Source: Klenkia sp. | Lineage (GTDB): Bacteria; Actinomycetota; Actinomycetes; Mycobacteriales; Geodermatophilaceae | Direction: 5' to 3' | Assembly: GCA_025966215.1 (NCBI GenBank) | Contig: JAOPVM010000288.1 | Location: forward strand, 1-9,314 | DNA: 9,314 nucleotides | Made by a program: the position numbers and the translations under genes | Notes under the pieces: generated by a model | Told to the model about the DNA's origin: nothing | Database searches by the model: none | The model's input: only the letters and a program-made list of their open reading frames with translations | Part shown: in pieces, positions 1-6,169 of the stretch | How the letters are laid out: each line of letters opens with the position of its first letter | Numbering within the stretch: the stretch's first letter is position 1

Positions 1-1
1 C

Positions 2-409
2 GGCCGGGAGGCGGTGCTCGGCCCGGCCCGGCCGTGGTGGGACGTCGCCGCCTCTTACGCCCGCGCCGCCCGGGTGGCCGAGCTGCAGCTGCCCCGCCCC
101 GACGCGGCCCCGCTGGACACCGAGGCCGTGCTCCCCGAGCTGGTGCTGCGCGCCGACGAGACCGCCCTGGCCGACCTGCGCGCGCAGGTGCTCAGCCCGC
201 TGGCCGACCTGCCCGAGGGCACCCGGGACAAGCTCACCGAGACGCTGCGCTCCTGGCTGCTGCACCACGGCCGCCGCGAGGCCGTCGCCGCCGAGCTCTT
301 CGTGCACCCGCAGACCGTCCGCTACCGCATGGGCCAGCTCCGCGACCTGTTCGGCGACCAGCTCGAGGACCCCCGCGCCGTCCTCTCCCTGACCCTCGCC
401 CTCGCCTGA
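2..409 (+). CDS. PucR-family transcriptional regulator, C-terminal part (5' end outside window)
   Basis: The reading frame is open from the left edge, so only the last 135 codons are visible; the GTG at 14 is internal, not a real start. The sequence ends in the C-terminal helix-turn-helix typical of PucR/CdaR-type regulators: a helix around LTETLRSWLLHHGRREAVAA, then VHPQTVRYRMGQLRDLFGD and a short tail ending SLTLALA. The part before it (GPARPWWDVAASYARAARVA) matches the linker that precedes this domain in the family. PucR-type proteins often control purine, amino-acid or other catabolic genes by sensing a ligand through an N-terminal domain, which is not visible here. The gene converges on the dehydratase operon across a 92-bp gap, so it is not part of that transcript. 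Whether it regulates the operon cannot be told. The family call is secure; the target is unknown. Confidence 0.85.
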   Translation, partial: GREAVLGPARPWWDVAASYARAARVAELQLPRPDAAPLDTEAVLPELVLRADETALADLRAQVLSPLADLPEGTRDKLTETLRSWLLHHGRREAVAAELFVHPQTVRYRMGQLRDLFGDQLEDPRAVLSLTLALA

Positions 410-501
410 CCCGCGTCGACCCCGGGAGGCGGGTCCCGGGCCCGGGGCGACGCGGAGGACGTGGGTGTCGCGCCGGGGTCCCCCGAGTCGGGTGTCCGTC
501 G
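410..501. terminator. Convergent intergenic region with GC-rich inverted repeats, possible bidirectional terminator
   Basis: This 92-bp gap separates two genes that end facing each other. It contains several self-complementary elements: GACCCGC at 408-414 pairs with GCGGGTC at 429-435, the 12-bp palindrome CCCGGGCCCGGG lies at 435-446, and GCGAC at 447-451 pairs with GTCGC at 467-471. No T-tract follows any of them on either strand, so a classical intrinsic terminator is not shown. Actinobacterial terminators often lack a U-tail, which makes this a plausible but unproven end for both transcripts. Confidence 0.3.
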
Positions 502-846
502 TCAGACCAGGGGCAGACCGGTCACGACGCGGGCGGCGACCCGTCCGGCGCGGCGCCAGTCGACGCGGTCGCCACCGGCGGCGACCTGCAGGGCGGGTCG
601 GTCCGCGGGCAGCTGTGCGTGGTGCACGACCACGGCGGCCGCGGTGACGCCGACCCCGACCGACAGCCGGGACGCCTGCGCGGCGGCAGCTGCCAGAGCG
701 ACCGCCCCGCCGCCCGCCGCGGCCACGACCCGCAACGGGACGCCCTCCTCCTCCGCGCCGGCGGCGATCTCCCGGAGCACCGCGGGCGCGGCGTCCGGCG
801 CGTGGTGCAGCACCACCGACGGCCTCTCGACCGGCTCGTCCCTCAC
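502..846 (-). CDS. pduH: Diol/glycerol dehydratase reactivase, small subunit (PduH/DdrB-like)
   Basis: This 114-residue protein matches the small subunit of the diol/glycerol dehydratase reactivating factor in size (PduH is about 116 residues, DdrB about 125) and motifs. It has the GAEEEGVP segment at residues 30-37, which probably carries the glutamate that reaches into the metal site of the large subunit, then SRLSVGVGV at 59-67 and VVVHHAQLPADRPAL. Together with the large subunit it forms the chaperone-like complex that strips damaged cobalamin from inactivated dehydratase so that intact adenosylcobalamin can bind. The fold resembles the dehydratase medium subunit, which it displaces during reactivation. 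The GTG start at 846 overlaps the stop of the large reactivase gene (GTGA), with a purine-rich GGGGGAG 4 nt upstream. It is the last gene of the operon. An alanine-rich stretch near residues 42-57 is the most divergent part. Confidence 0.88.
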   Translation of the reverse strand: MRDEPVERPSVVLHHAPDAAPAVLREIAAGAEEEGVPLRVVAAAGGGAVALAAAAAQASRLSVGVGVTAAAVVVHHAQLPADRPALQVAAGGDRVDWRRAGRVAARVVTGLPLV

Positions 847-2681
847 CCCGCTCCCCCGGCGAACGCCGCGACCAGCCCGGTGGCGACGGCGTTGCGCGGC
901 CCCTGGTCACCGAGCACGTTGCCGGTCCCGCAGACCACGCCGTGCCCGGCGAGGGCGTCGGCGATCTGGTCGGGGATCTCGAAGTCCAGCGCCGACCCGC
1001 CCAGCAGGACGACGAAGTCCAGCCGCCGCAGCTCGCCACCCGGGGCGACCTGGCGCAACGCCCGCAGCGTGTTCACCACGAACACCCGCCGCTTGGCCTC
1101 CCGCCGCACCCGGCGCACGTGGTCCAGGCCGTGCCGCGTGCCGATCGGCACCGGGCCCTCCGCGGTCAGCACGACCACCCGGGCGAACACGTGCGCGGGC
1201 AGCGGCTCGTCGAAGAACTGCACGGTGCCGTCCTCGTGCCGCACGTGGAAGAAGCTCTCCACCTTCGCCAGCGGCCAGCGCTTGACCAGCTCGGCGACCT
1301 CCCGGTCCTCCAGCGCCAGCTCGGCGTCGATCAGCTTGGTGACCAGCTCACCGGCCCCGGCCACGTGCACCGCGGTCGAGGTGCCGTCGGCGGTGAGCAG
1401 CGCCGCGTCGGTCGACCCACCCCCGAGGTCGACGACCACGACCGGCGCCTGCACGCCCGGGGTGGTCAGCGCCCCGAGCGCGGCCATCTCGCCCTCCACC
1501 CCGCCGATCTCGGTGGCGGTCGTCAGCGACTCGGCGACCCGGTCGGCGACGGCCTGCATCCGGCTGCGGCTGGTGCGCACCATGGCGGCCAGCCCGACGG
1601 CGTTCTCCAGCGCGATCTCCCCGGCGAGCCCACCACGCACCTCGGCCGGCACGAAGGTGTCCACGGCCAGCACGTCCCTGATCGCGATGTCGCCGGGGTC
1701 CGCGCCCCCGAGGGTGTCGGCCATGGTGTCCCGGACCGCGGCGAGCATCCCGCCCACGTGCGTGCCGGGTTCACCGTGCGCGTCCTCCAGCGGCTGCACC
1801 CGGGCCAGCGCGGCCATGATCGCCTCGGCGCCGGCGTCCACGTCGACCGTCACCGTGCGCCCGGCCCCGCGCAGCTCCAGCACGCCGACCGGGATCCGCC
1901 GGTCGGTGACGTCCCCCGCCGGCGTGCGGACGACGACGGCCGACCGGTTGCCGGTCAGCGCCCGTGCCACCGGCGACACCTGCCGGGTCTGGTCGGGGTC
2001 CAGGTCGAACACCGTCGCGATGCCGTACGTGTTGGAGAGCGTCCGGATGGTCCGGCCCGGGCCGGCCACCTCGACGGCGGCGCGCATCCCGAGGGGCACC
2101 TTCTCCACCGCGGACACCTCGTCGACCACCGGCATCTGCTGGGTCAGCCGGTTGCTGACCAGCACGGCGTCGTCCCCGGCGAGCACGGCCGCGACCACCG
2201 GCACCCCGCGGGCGACCGCGGCGTTCAGTGCAGCCGCGACGTCGTCGAAGTCCCAGCCCCGCGGGACGACGACGACCGCCGGCTCGTCACCCGGGTGCTC
2301 ACCGAGGTCGGCCACCGACACCGTGACGCCCACCCCGAGCCCGACGCCGCCGGGGGTGGCCGGGTCGTGCCCGATCATCGTGGACTCGGTGATGACGGTC
2401 TCGGTGATCGTCTCCATCGCCAGCCCGCTGATCACCGGGGTGGCCTCGTTGAGCAGCACCACGTCGAGTTCCTCGGCCCGCCGTCCCCCGTCGGCCAGTG
2501 CCCGGCGCACCGCCGTCAGGGCGCCCTCGGTGGAGGCCGGGGTGCCCTTCACGCCGGTGGTGCGGGTCAGTGCGGTGCCCAGCCACCGCACGTCGCCATC
2601 GGCAGCCAGCACCGCCAGGCACGCCTCGGTGGTGCTGTTGCCGATGTCGACGCCGACGACCAGGCGGTCGCCGCCGCTCAC
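843..2681 (-). CDS. pduG: Diol/glycerol dehydratase reactivase, large subunit (PduG/DdrA/DhaF-like ATPase)
   Basis: This is the ATPase subunit of the dehydratase reactivating factor, an actin/Hsp70-like protein that uses ATP to exchange inactive cobalamin on the dehydratase. The product is 612 residues against about 610 for PduG and DdrA. The N-terminal phosphate loop is VDIGNSTTEA at residues 11-20 and the second is VVVDLGGGSTDA at 415-426. Other family signatures are NEATPVISGLAMETITET (78-95), STMIGHDPATPGG (100-112), LSNTYGIATVF (215-225), PLAKVESFFHVRHEDGTVQF (470-489), VVLLGGSALDFE (557-568) and GPRNAVATGL (594-603). The open frame extends far upstream to 3047, but that part runs antiparallel to the medium-subunit gene and is unrelated. 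The GTG at 2681 places the first phosphate loop near the N-terminus as expected and overlaps the preceding stop as GTGA. No strong Shine-Dalgarno is seen, so coupling to the upstream gene is likely. Confidence 0.95.
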   Translation of the reverse strand: MSGGDRLVVGVDIGNSTTEACLAVLAADGDVRWLGTALTRTTGVKGTPASTEGALTAVRRALADGGRRAEELDVVLLNEATPVISGLAMETITETVITESTMIGHDPATPGGVGLGVGVTVSVADLGEHPGDEPAVVVVPRGWDFDDVAAALNAAVARGVPVVAAVLAGDDAVLVSNRLTQQMPVVDEVSAVEKVPLGMRAAVEVAGPGRTIRTLSNTYGIATVFDLDPDQTRQVSPVARALTGNRSAVVVRTPAGDVTDRRIPVGVLELRGAGRTVTVDVDAGAEAIMAALARVQPLEDAHGEPGTHVGGMLAAVRDTMADTLGGADPGDIAIRDVLAVDTFVPAEVRGGLAGEIALENAVGLAAMVRTSRSRMQAVADRVAESLTTATEIGGVEGEMAALGALTTPGVQAPVVVVDLGGGSTDAALLTADGTSTAVHVAGAGELVTKLIDAELALEDREVAELVKRWPLAKVESFFHVRHEDGTVQFFDEPLPAHVFARVVVLTAEGPVPIGTRHGLDHVRRVRREAKRRVFVVNTLRALRQVAPGGELRRLDFVVLLGGSALDFEIPDQIADALAGHGVVCGTGNVLGDQGPRNAVATGLVAAFAGGAG

Positions 2682-3262
2682 CCCGCGACGCGCTCGATGG
2701 TGGCCTCCAGCTCCACCGGGCCGGCGCCGTCCCGGATGCACTCGAACTCCTTCAGGTGCAGCAGCGCGGCCTTGGCCTGCCAGCGGGGGCGGGCCATCTG
2801 GTCGTTGCGGGTGGGCACCGGCTGGGGCGACTCCCCCTTGGCGTACTGCGCGGCGTTGGAACCGATCGCCCGGAAGACGTCGGCGTCCAGCAGCGGGGAC
2901 TGCGGGAAGAGCTCCAGGTTGGACAGCCGGGCCAGGTCCTTCTGGTGGATCATCGTCGTCCCGCGGGACAGCAGGCCGACCGAGATGCCCGAGCCGGACA
3001 GCCTGGCCGCGGCGTGCGAGATGGCGGCGAGGTCGGCGGTCGCCCACACCCGCACGATCCGCACTCCGACGCCCTGCTCCTCGATGCCGGCCATCAGCTG
3101 GCGCAGCACCTCGGCGTGCGGGACCCCGACGATGGTCTGGGTGAAGGTGCCCCCGAAGGCCGGGGAGACGGCGATGACCACCTCGTCGGGCCGGGTGCCC
3201 CGCCGGGCCGGGCCGGTCTCGGTCAGGGTGAGCGTGCGCTGCGGGATCTCGAGCGATGTCAC
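2678..3262 (-). CDS. pduD: B12-dependent diol/glycerol dehydratase, medium subunit (PduD/DhaC-like)
   Basis: The medium subunit, with the large subunit, sandwiches adenosylcobalamin in the dehydratase. The 194-residue product carries the family's conserved segments: RRGTRPDEVVIAVSPAFG (21-38), TIVGVPHAEVLRQLMAGIEE (43-62), RLSGSGISVG (87-96), GTTMIHQ (101-107), LSNLELFPQSPLL (113-125) and ESPQPVPTRNDQMARP (144-159). Its length equals that of the Klebsiella pneumoniae glycerol dehydratase medium subunit. It is about 30 residues shorter than Salmonella/K. oxytoca PduD, whose N-terminal extension is tied to microcompartment targeting and low solubility. The GTG at 3262 was chosen because it lies 2 nt after the large-subunit stop and has GAGGTG just upstream. 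The open frame continues to 4876, but only as a shadow of the large-subunit gene. The product is presumably cytosolic and not encapsulated. Confidence 0.94.
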   Translation of the reverse strand: MTSLEIPQRTLTLTETGPARRGTRPDEVVIAVSPAFGGTFTQTIVGVPHAEVLRQLMAGIEEQGVGVRIVRVWATADLAAISHAAARLSGSGISVGLLSRGTTMIHQKDLARLSNLELFPQSPLLDADVFRAIGSNAAQYAKGESPQPVPTRNDQMARPRWQAKAALLHLKEFECIRDGAGPVELEATIERVAG

Positions 3263-3264
3263 GG

Positions 3265-4977
3265 TCAGCGCACCTCGGTCTCGGGGTTGGTCGCGGAGGT
3301 GACGTGGCGCAGCTGCTTGAGCTGCTCCCAGCGTTCGCCCTCCAGCCGGTAGCCGGTGCCCGGTCCGGCGTAGTCGTTGGCGTCGTTGATCGCCGACAGC
3401 GGCACGAAGTCCGCGGTGAGGATCGCCGAGGTCTGCAGCAGGTCCCCCGACACCCGCTGGCGGAGCACCGACAGCAGGTTCTCGGCGACGTCGTGGAAGC
3501 CGGCGGCCTCCAGTCCGCGCACCAGGTCCAGCCCGGTGATCCCCCGGTCCATCACGGCCTGGGCGCCGGTGAGGTCGGCCAGCACGTCGCGGAAGGGGTA
3601 GTCGTTGGAGCTGTTGGCGTAGGTCGCGGCCTCCACCTCGGCGTCGGTGATCGCCGGGAGGTCCAGCTGGGCGAACAGCGCCTGCAGCGCCCGGGCCGCC
3701 TTCGTCCGGACGGCGAGGATCTCCGGCTCCCGCACGTGCCGCAGGCCCCCGTCGACCTGGAGGTCGCGCTGGATGGTGTTCCAGTCGTCGTAGTCGTCGG
3801 TGTCGAAGTTCGAGCCGGCGAACATGTTGTCCTGGTTGGGGACCGCGGAGTAGCCCGAGCAGACGAAGTCGGTGCCGGGCAGCAGCTGCGGCAGCATCCG
3901 GGCGGTGCGGCGCATCGCCGAGTGGGAGAACGACTGGTCGTTCCCCGACGCGCACTCCAGGTCCATCATCGAGGCGACCAGGTTCTCCGCGGCCACCGCG
4001 CGGATCCCGCCGGGCACCGCCCCCGGCACCCCGATGCAGCTGATCGAGCCGTTCTGCAGCCCCTGCACACCGGCGCCCTTGGCCATCAGGATGCAGCGGA
4101 TCTCCAGGTACAGCATCGAGCGGCCCTCGGCGTTGCCCATCTGCACCTCGGACCCGGTGCCCGAGGTGAAGCGCATCTTGATCCCGCGGGAGGCGTAGGC
4201 CGAGGCCAGGAAGGTCTTGGACCACGGGGTGTCGTCGCCGTCCACGAACACCGACTCGGTGCCGTAGATGGAGATCGTCTCGGCGTAGGCGGTGATGCCG
4301 CGCATGCCCAGGTCGAGCTCGGTGGCCTCCTCCAGCGCGCACTGGGTGAGCACGCCACCGCGGCCGACCTGCCCGCCCACCTGCAGGGCGATGGCCACCA
4401 GCGGGGCGTAGCGGACCACGCCCAGCGTCGTCTCCAGCTCGGCGAAGCCGCGCAGCGCGCCCTCGGCGGCGTCCACCGCGACCTGCAGCGGGTTGTCCCG
4501 GGCGCTGGTGGAGTGCGCCTGGTTGGCCGGGGTGCGGCGGGCGCGCATCTTCTGCATCGCCTGCATGATCTCCACGACGTTCATCAGCTTGACGACGTCG
4601 AGCACCTTGGCCGGGGTGAGTCCGCGGGTGACCGCGAGGACGTCGGAGCGGCTGACGCCGGGGTCGCTGAGCATCCGGGCGATCTGGCCCGAGGGCAGCG
4701 CCACCGAGGCCTCGGTGGTCGCGACGTCGAGGGCGTGGTCGGCGATGAAGCTGTCCATGAAGTCGAAGTCGGCGCGCTCCCGGCCGTCCATCTCCACGAC
4801 CCGGCCGTCCTCGACCCGCACGCTGGGCTGCGGGTCGAAGTCGCTCTCCATCGCCACCAGGCCCTTCTCGGGCCACTCCTCGACGAACCCGTCGAGGTTG
4901 ACCGGGCGCTCCTCGAGCACCTCGGTGCGCAGCGACTGCCGGCTCCCGGTGGCGTTGCGGGGCTGGACGGCGGTCAT
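3265..4977 (-). CDS. pduC: B12-dependent diol/glycerol dehydratase, large (catalytic) subunit (PduC-like)
   Basis: This is the TIM-barrel catalytic subunit of the adenosylcobalamin-dependent dehydratase that converts propane-1,2-diol to propionaldehyde or glycerol to 3-hydroxypropionaldehyde by a radical mechanism. The 570-residue product aligns along its whole length with the 554-residue K. oxytoca enzyme at an offset of +12. All active-site residues are kept: Gln153, His155, Glu182, Glu217, Glu233, Gln308, Asp347 and Ser374, equivalent to Gln141, His143, Glu170, Glu205, Glu221, Gln296, Asp335 and Ser362. Ser313 and Gln348, the counterparts of Ser301 and Gln336 that shape the substrate pocket, are also present, which is compatible with small C3 substrates. 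Signatures include MRARRTPANQAH (144-155) and FTSGTGSEVQMG (270-281). The ATG at 4977 overlaps the small-subunit stop (ATGA) and has GAGGAG 8 nt upstream, the best ribosome site in the operon. Diol and glycerol specificity cannot be separated from sequence alone. Confidence 0.97.
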   Translation of the reverse strand: MTAVQPRNATGSRQSLRTEVLEERPVNLDGFVEEWPEKGLVAMESDFDPQPSVRVEDGRVVEMDGRERADFDFMDSFIADHALDVATTEASVALPSGQIARMLSDPGVSRSDVLAVTRGLTPAKVLDVVKLMNVVEIMQAMQKMRARRTPANQAHSTSARDNPLQVAVDAAEGALRGFAELETTLGVVRYAPLVAIALQVGGQVGRGGVLTQCALEEATELDLGMRGITAYAETISIYGTESVFVDGDDTPWSKTFLASAYASRGIKMRFTSGTGSEVQMGNAEGRSMLYLEIRCILMAKGAGVQGLQNGSISCIGVPGAVPGGIRAVAAENLVASMMDLECASGNDQSFSHSAMRRTARMLPQLLPGTDFVCSGYSAVPNQDNMFAGSNFDTDDYDDWNTIQRDLQVDGGLRHVREPEILAVRTKAARALQALFAQLDLPAITDAEVEAATYANSSNDYPFRDVLADLTGAQAVMDRGITGLDLVRGLEAAGFHDVAENLLSVLRQRVSGDLLQTSAILTADFVPLSAINDANDYAGPGTGYRLEGERWEQLKQLRHVTSATNPETEVR

Positions 4978-5465
4978 GCTCGGGTCTCCTCGTCGACGGC
5001 GACGGCCGGGGTCACGGCGCTGTCGGGGGCCGACTGGTCGGCGTCGTCGTCGGCCAGCAGCCGGCGGCGGCCGTAGACCTCGGCGGCCTCGCGCACCAGC
5101 GCGGCGTTCACCGGGGCGGCGTAGGTGGTCTCCAACCGGTCGGCCATGGCCAGCAGCTGGGCCTCGGTGGAGGCGCGCGGGCGCAGCGCGTTGTACATCG
5201 TGAGCACCTCGGCGTCGGGGATCGCGGTCATCTCCGCGGCCCGCCGGAAGTTGGCGGCCAGCTGCGGACGGCCGGCGGACTCGGCGAGCTGGGCCTGCAG
5301 CTCCAGGGTCTCCGGGGCGATCCGCAGGTCCTCGGCGGTCAGCTCGCCGGAGACGACGGCGTCCATGGTCAGCGCGGTGACCGGCTTGCCGGTGGGGGTC
5401 CTCAGCAGCTCGGGGTGGTTGATCGACAGCGGGTAGTCGGCGGCGGTGAGGGGTGCGGCGGTCAT
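4974..5465 (-). CDS. pduE: B12-dependent diol/glycerol dehydratase, small subunit (PduE-like)
   Basis: This small helical subunit packs on the outside of the large subunit and completes the dehydratase heterotrimer, which forms a dimer. The 163-residue product has the family core: YPLSINHPELLRTPTGKPV (11-29), LTAEDLRIAPETLELQAQLA (42-61), GRPQLAANFRRAAEMTAIPD (65-84), YNALRPRAST (91-100), and a C-terminal helix with ALVREAAEVYGRRRLL (122-137). The family's N-terminal extension is nearly absent: only 10 residues precede YPL, against about 40 in K. oxytoca PduE. Instead there is an acidic, low-complexity tail of about 25 residues after position 138. The ATG at 5465 is the only sensible start; its ribosome site is weak (GTGAG 9 nt upstream). 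The open frame reaches back to 6197 but crosses the divergent gene there and is not coding. This is the first gene of the operon, with its promoter expected in 5466-5591. Confidence 0.94.
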   Translation of the reverse strand: MTAAPLTAADYPLSINHPELLRTPTGKPVTALTMDAVVSGELTAEDLRIAPETLELQAQLAESAGRPQLAANFRRAAEMTAIPDAEVLTMYNALRPRASTEAQLLAMADRLETTYAAPVNAALVREAAEVYGRRRLLADDDADQSAPDSAVTPAVAVDEETRA

Positions 5466-5591
5466 CTCGGCGTGCTCACGGGGCTGCTCCTGGGGTCGAC
5501 GGACCTGGCTCGCGGGCAGTGTGACCGCCGACACGTTGCACGTTCGTTGCCCGGGCGTGGGGGCTGGCGGACCGACCGGGGACGGGGTGTG
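5466..5591. promoter_or_regulatory. Divergent promoter region between dehydratase operon and GlcG/HbpS-like gene, with candidate operators
   Basis: This is the only space between the starts of two divergent transcripts, so it must hold both promoters unless one lies inside a gene. It contains the inverted repeat GTGT-N8-ACAC at 5519-5534. Immediately after it, CGTTGC occurs at 5534-5539 and again at 5545-5550, an offset of 11 bp (about one helical turn), with a further CGTT at 5541-5544. These are the least GC-rich bases nearby. No convincing -10/-35 pair could be read on either strand. That the repeats are regulator sites is inferred from position and symmetry. Confidence 0.4.
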
Positions 5592-6008
5592 ATGCCCGCC
5601 ATGAGCGCATCCCTGACCCATGCCGCCGCCCGCGCCGTGCTCGACGCCGGCATCGCCGAGGCCGACGCGATCGGCCAGCCGATGAACATCGCCGTCGTCG
5701 ACGACGGCGGCCACCTGGTCGCCTTCGCCCGGATGGACGGCGCGATCAAGGCCAGCATCGACATCTCCACCCGCAAGGCCGTCACCTCGGTGCTGATGGC
5801 CGCCCCCACCGGTGCGCTCACCCCGCTGGTGCAGCCCGGCGCCGAGCTCTTCGGCCTGGGCGCGAGCTCGGGCGGGCTGGTCACCTTCGGCGGCGGCATC
5901 CCGCTCACCCGGGACGGCGTCCTCGTCGGTGCGGTCGGCGTCAGCGCCGGGTCCGTCGCGCAGGACGTGCAGGTGGCCGAGGCCGCCGTCGCCGCCCTCC
6001 CCGCCTGA
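5592..6008 (+). CDS. GlcG/HbpS-family (DUF336, PduO C-terminal-like) haem- or corrinoid-binding protein
   Basis: The 138-residue product is a single GlcG/HbpS domain. Conserved parts are MNIAVVDDGGHLVAFARMDG, SIDISTRKAVTSVLMAAPTG, LVTFGGGIPLTRDG and VGAVGVSAGSVAQDVQVAEA near the C-terminus. The family includes Streptomyces HbpS, which binds haem and is reported to bind aquo-cobalamin, and the C-terminal domain of the adenosyltransferase PduO. There is no signal peptide, so this copy is likely cytosolic. Starts at 5592 and 5601 are both possible; 5592 was taken because GGGG lies 4 nt upstream, but 5601 gives a normal 135-residue protein. The gene is divergent from the B12-dependent dehydratase operon across a shared 126-bp region, suggesting a job in haem or cobalamin handling or in protecting the enzyme. 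That role is inferred. The usual SGG of the last motif reads SAG here. Confidence 0.85.
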   Translation: MPAMSASLTHAAARAVLDAGIAEADAIGQPMNIAVVDDGGHLVAFARMDGAIKASIDISTRKAVTSVLMAAPTGALTPLVQPGAELFGLGASSGGLVTFGGGIPLTRDGVLVGAVGVSAGSVAQDVQVAEAAVAALPA

Positions 6009-6169
6009 CCCCTGCAGAACCCGACGACGCGCCCTTCTCGTCAGGCCCCGGTCGACAGAGGCGCTCGACGGCAGGATCGGGCGGGGGCCTTGTCGCCGGT
6101 GGCCGCGGCGTCGATGATCGCCCGACGGCGTCCAACGGTGGGCGGCGGCGAGCCGGCCGGGGGTGGGAC
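6009..6169. other. Intergenic region upstream of the GAF regulator gene
   Basis: This 161-bp gap between two rightward genes contains no gene I can support. It has a nested self-complementary arrangement: GGCCCC at 6044-6049 can pair with GGGGCC at 6084-6089, and inside it GTCGA at 6051-6055 can pair with TCGAC at 6065-6069. This could end the upstream transcript or form a leader structure for the next gene. No T-tract follows and no clear promoter hexamers are visible. A start-proximal GGGGG at about 6159-6163 probably serves as the ribosome site for the gene at 6170. Confidence 0.35.

Noticed and set aside
2682..3047. Extension of the reactivase large subunit upstream to 3047
   Set aside because: The extension runs through the medium-subunit gene in another frame and would place the conserved phosphate loop more than 120 residues in; PduG/DdrA proteins begin right before it.
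34..3144. Very long open frame on the plus strand opposite the reactivase and medium-subunit genes, and similar long plus-strand frames at 942-3302 and 3256-5076
   Set aside because: They lie antisense to clearly recognisable dehydratase and reactivase genes, and their translations are low-complexity Arg/Pro/Ala/Gly/His-rich with no family resemblance. Long spurious frames are expected at this GC content.
5466..5560. Possible cobalamin riboswitch leader for the dehydratase operon (on the minus strand: GGGCAA, GTGCAA, then CTGCCCGC)
   Set aside because: Loose similarity to the riboswitch core, but GGGAA is not intact, the GCCACTG B12 box is absent and less than 50 nt remain before the start codon. 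Such riboswitches usually repress B12 synthesis, transport or B12-independent isozymes, not B12-using enzymes. An Infernal search with RF00174 on the minus strand of 5466-5800 would settle it.
5415..5591. Extension of the GlcG/HbpS-like gene upstream to 5415
   Set aside because: It would overlap the start of the small-subunit gene and the shared promoter region, and adds residues absent from the family.
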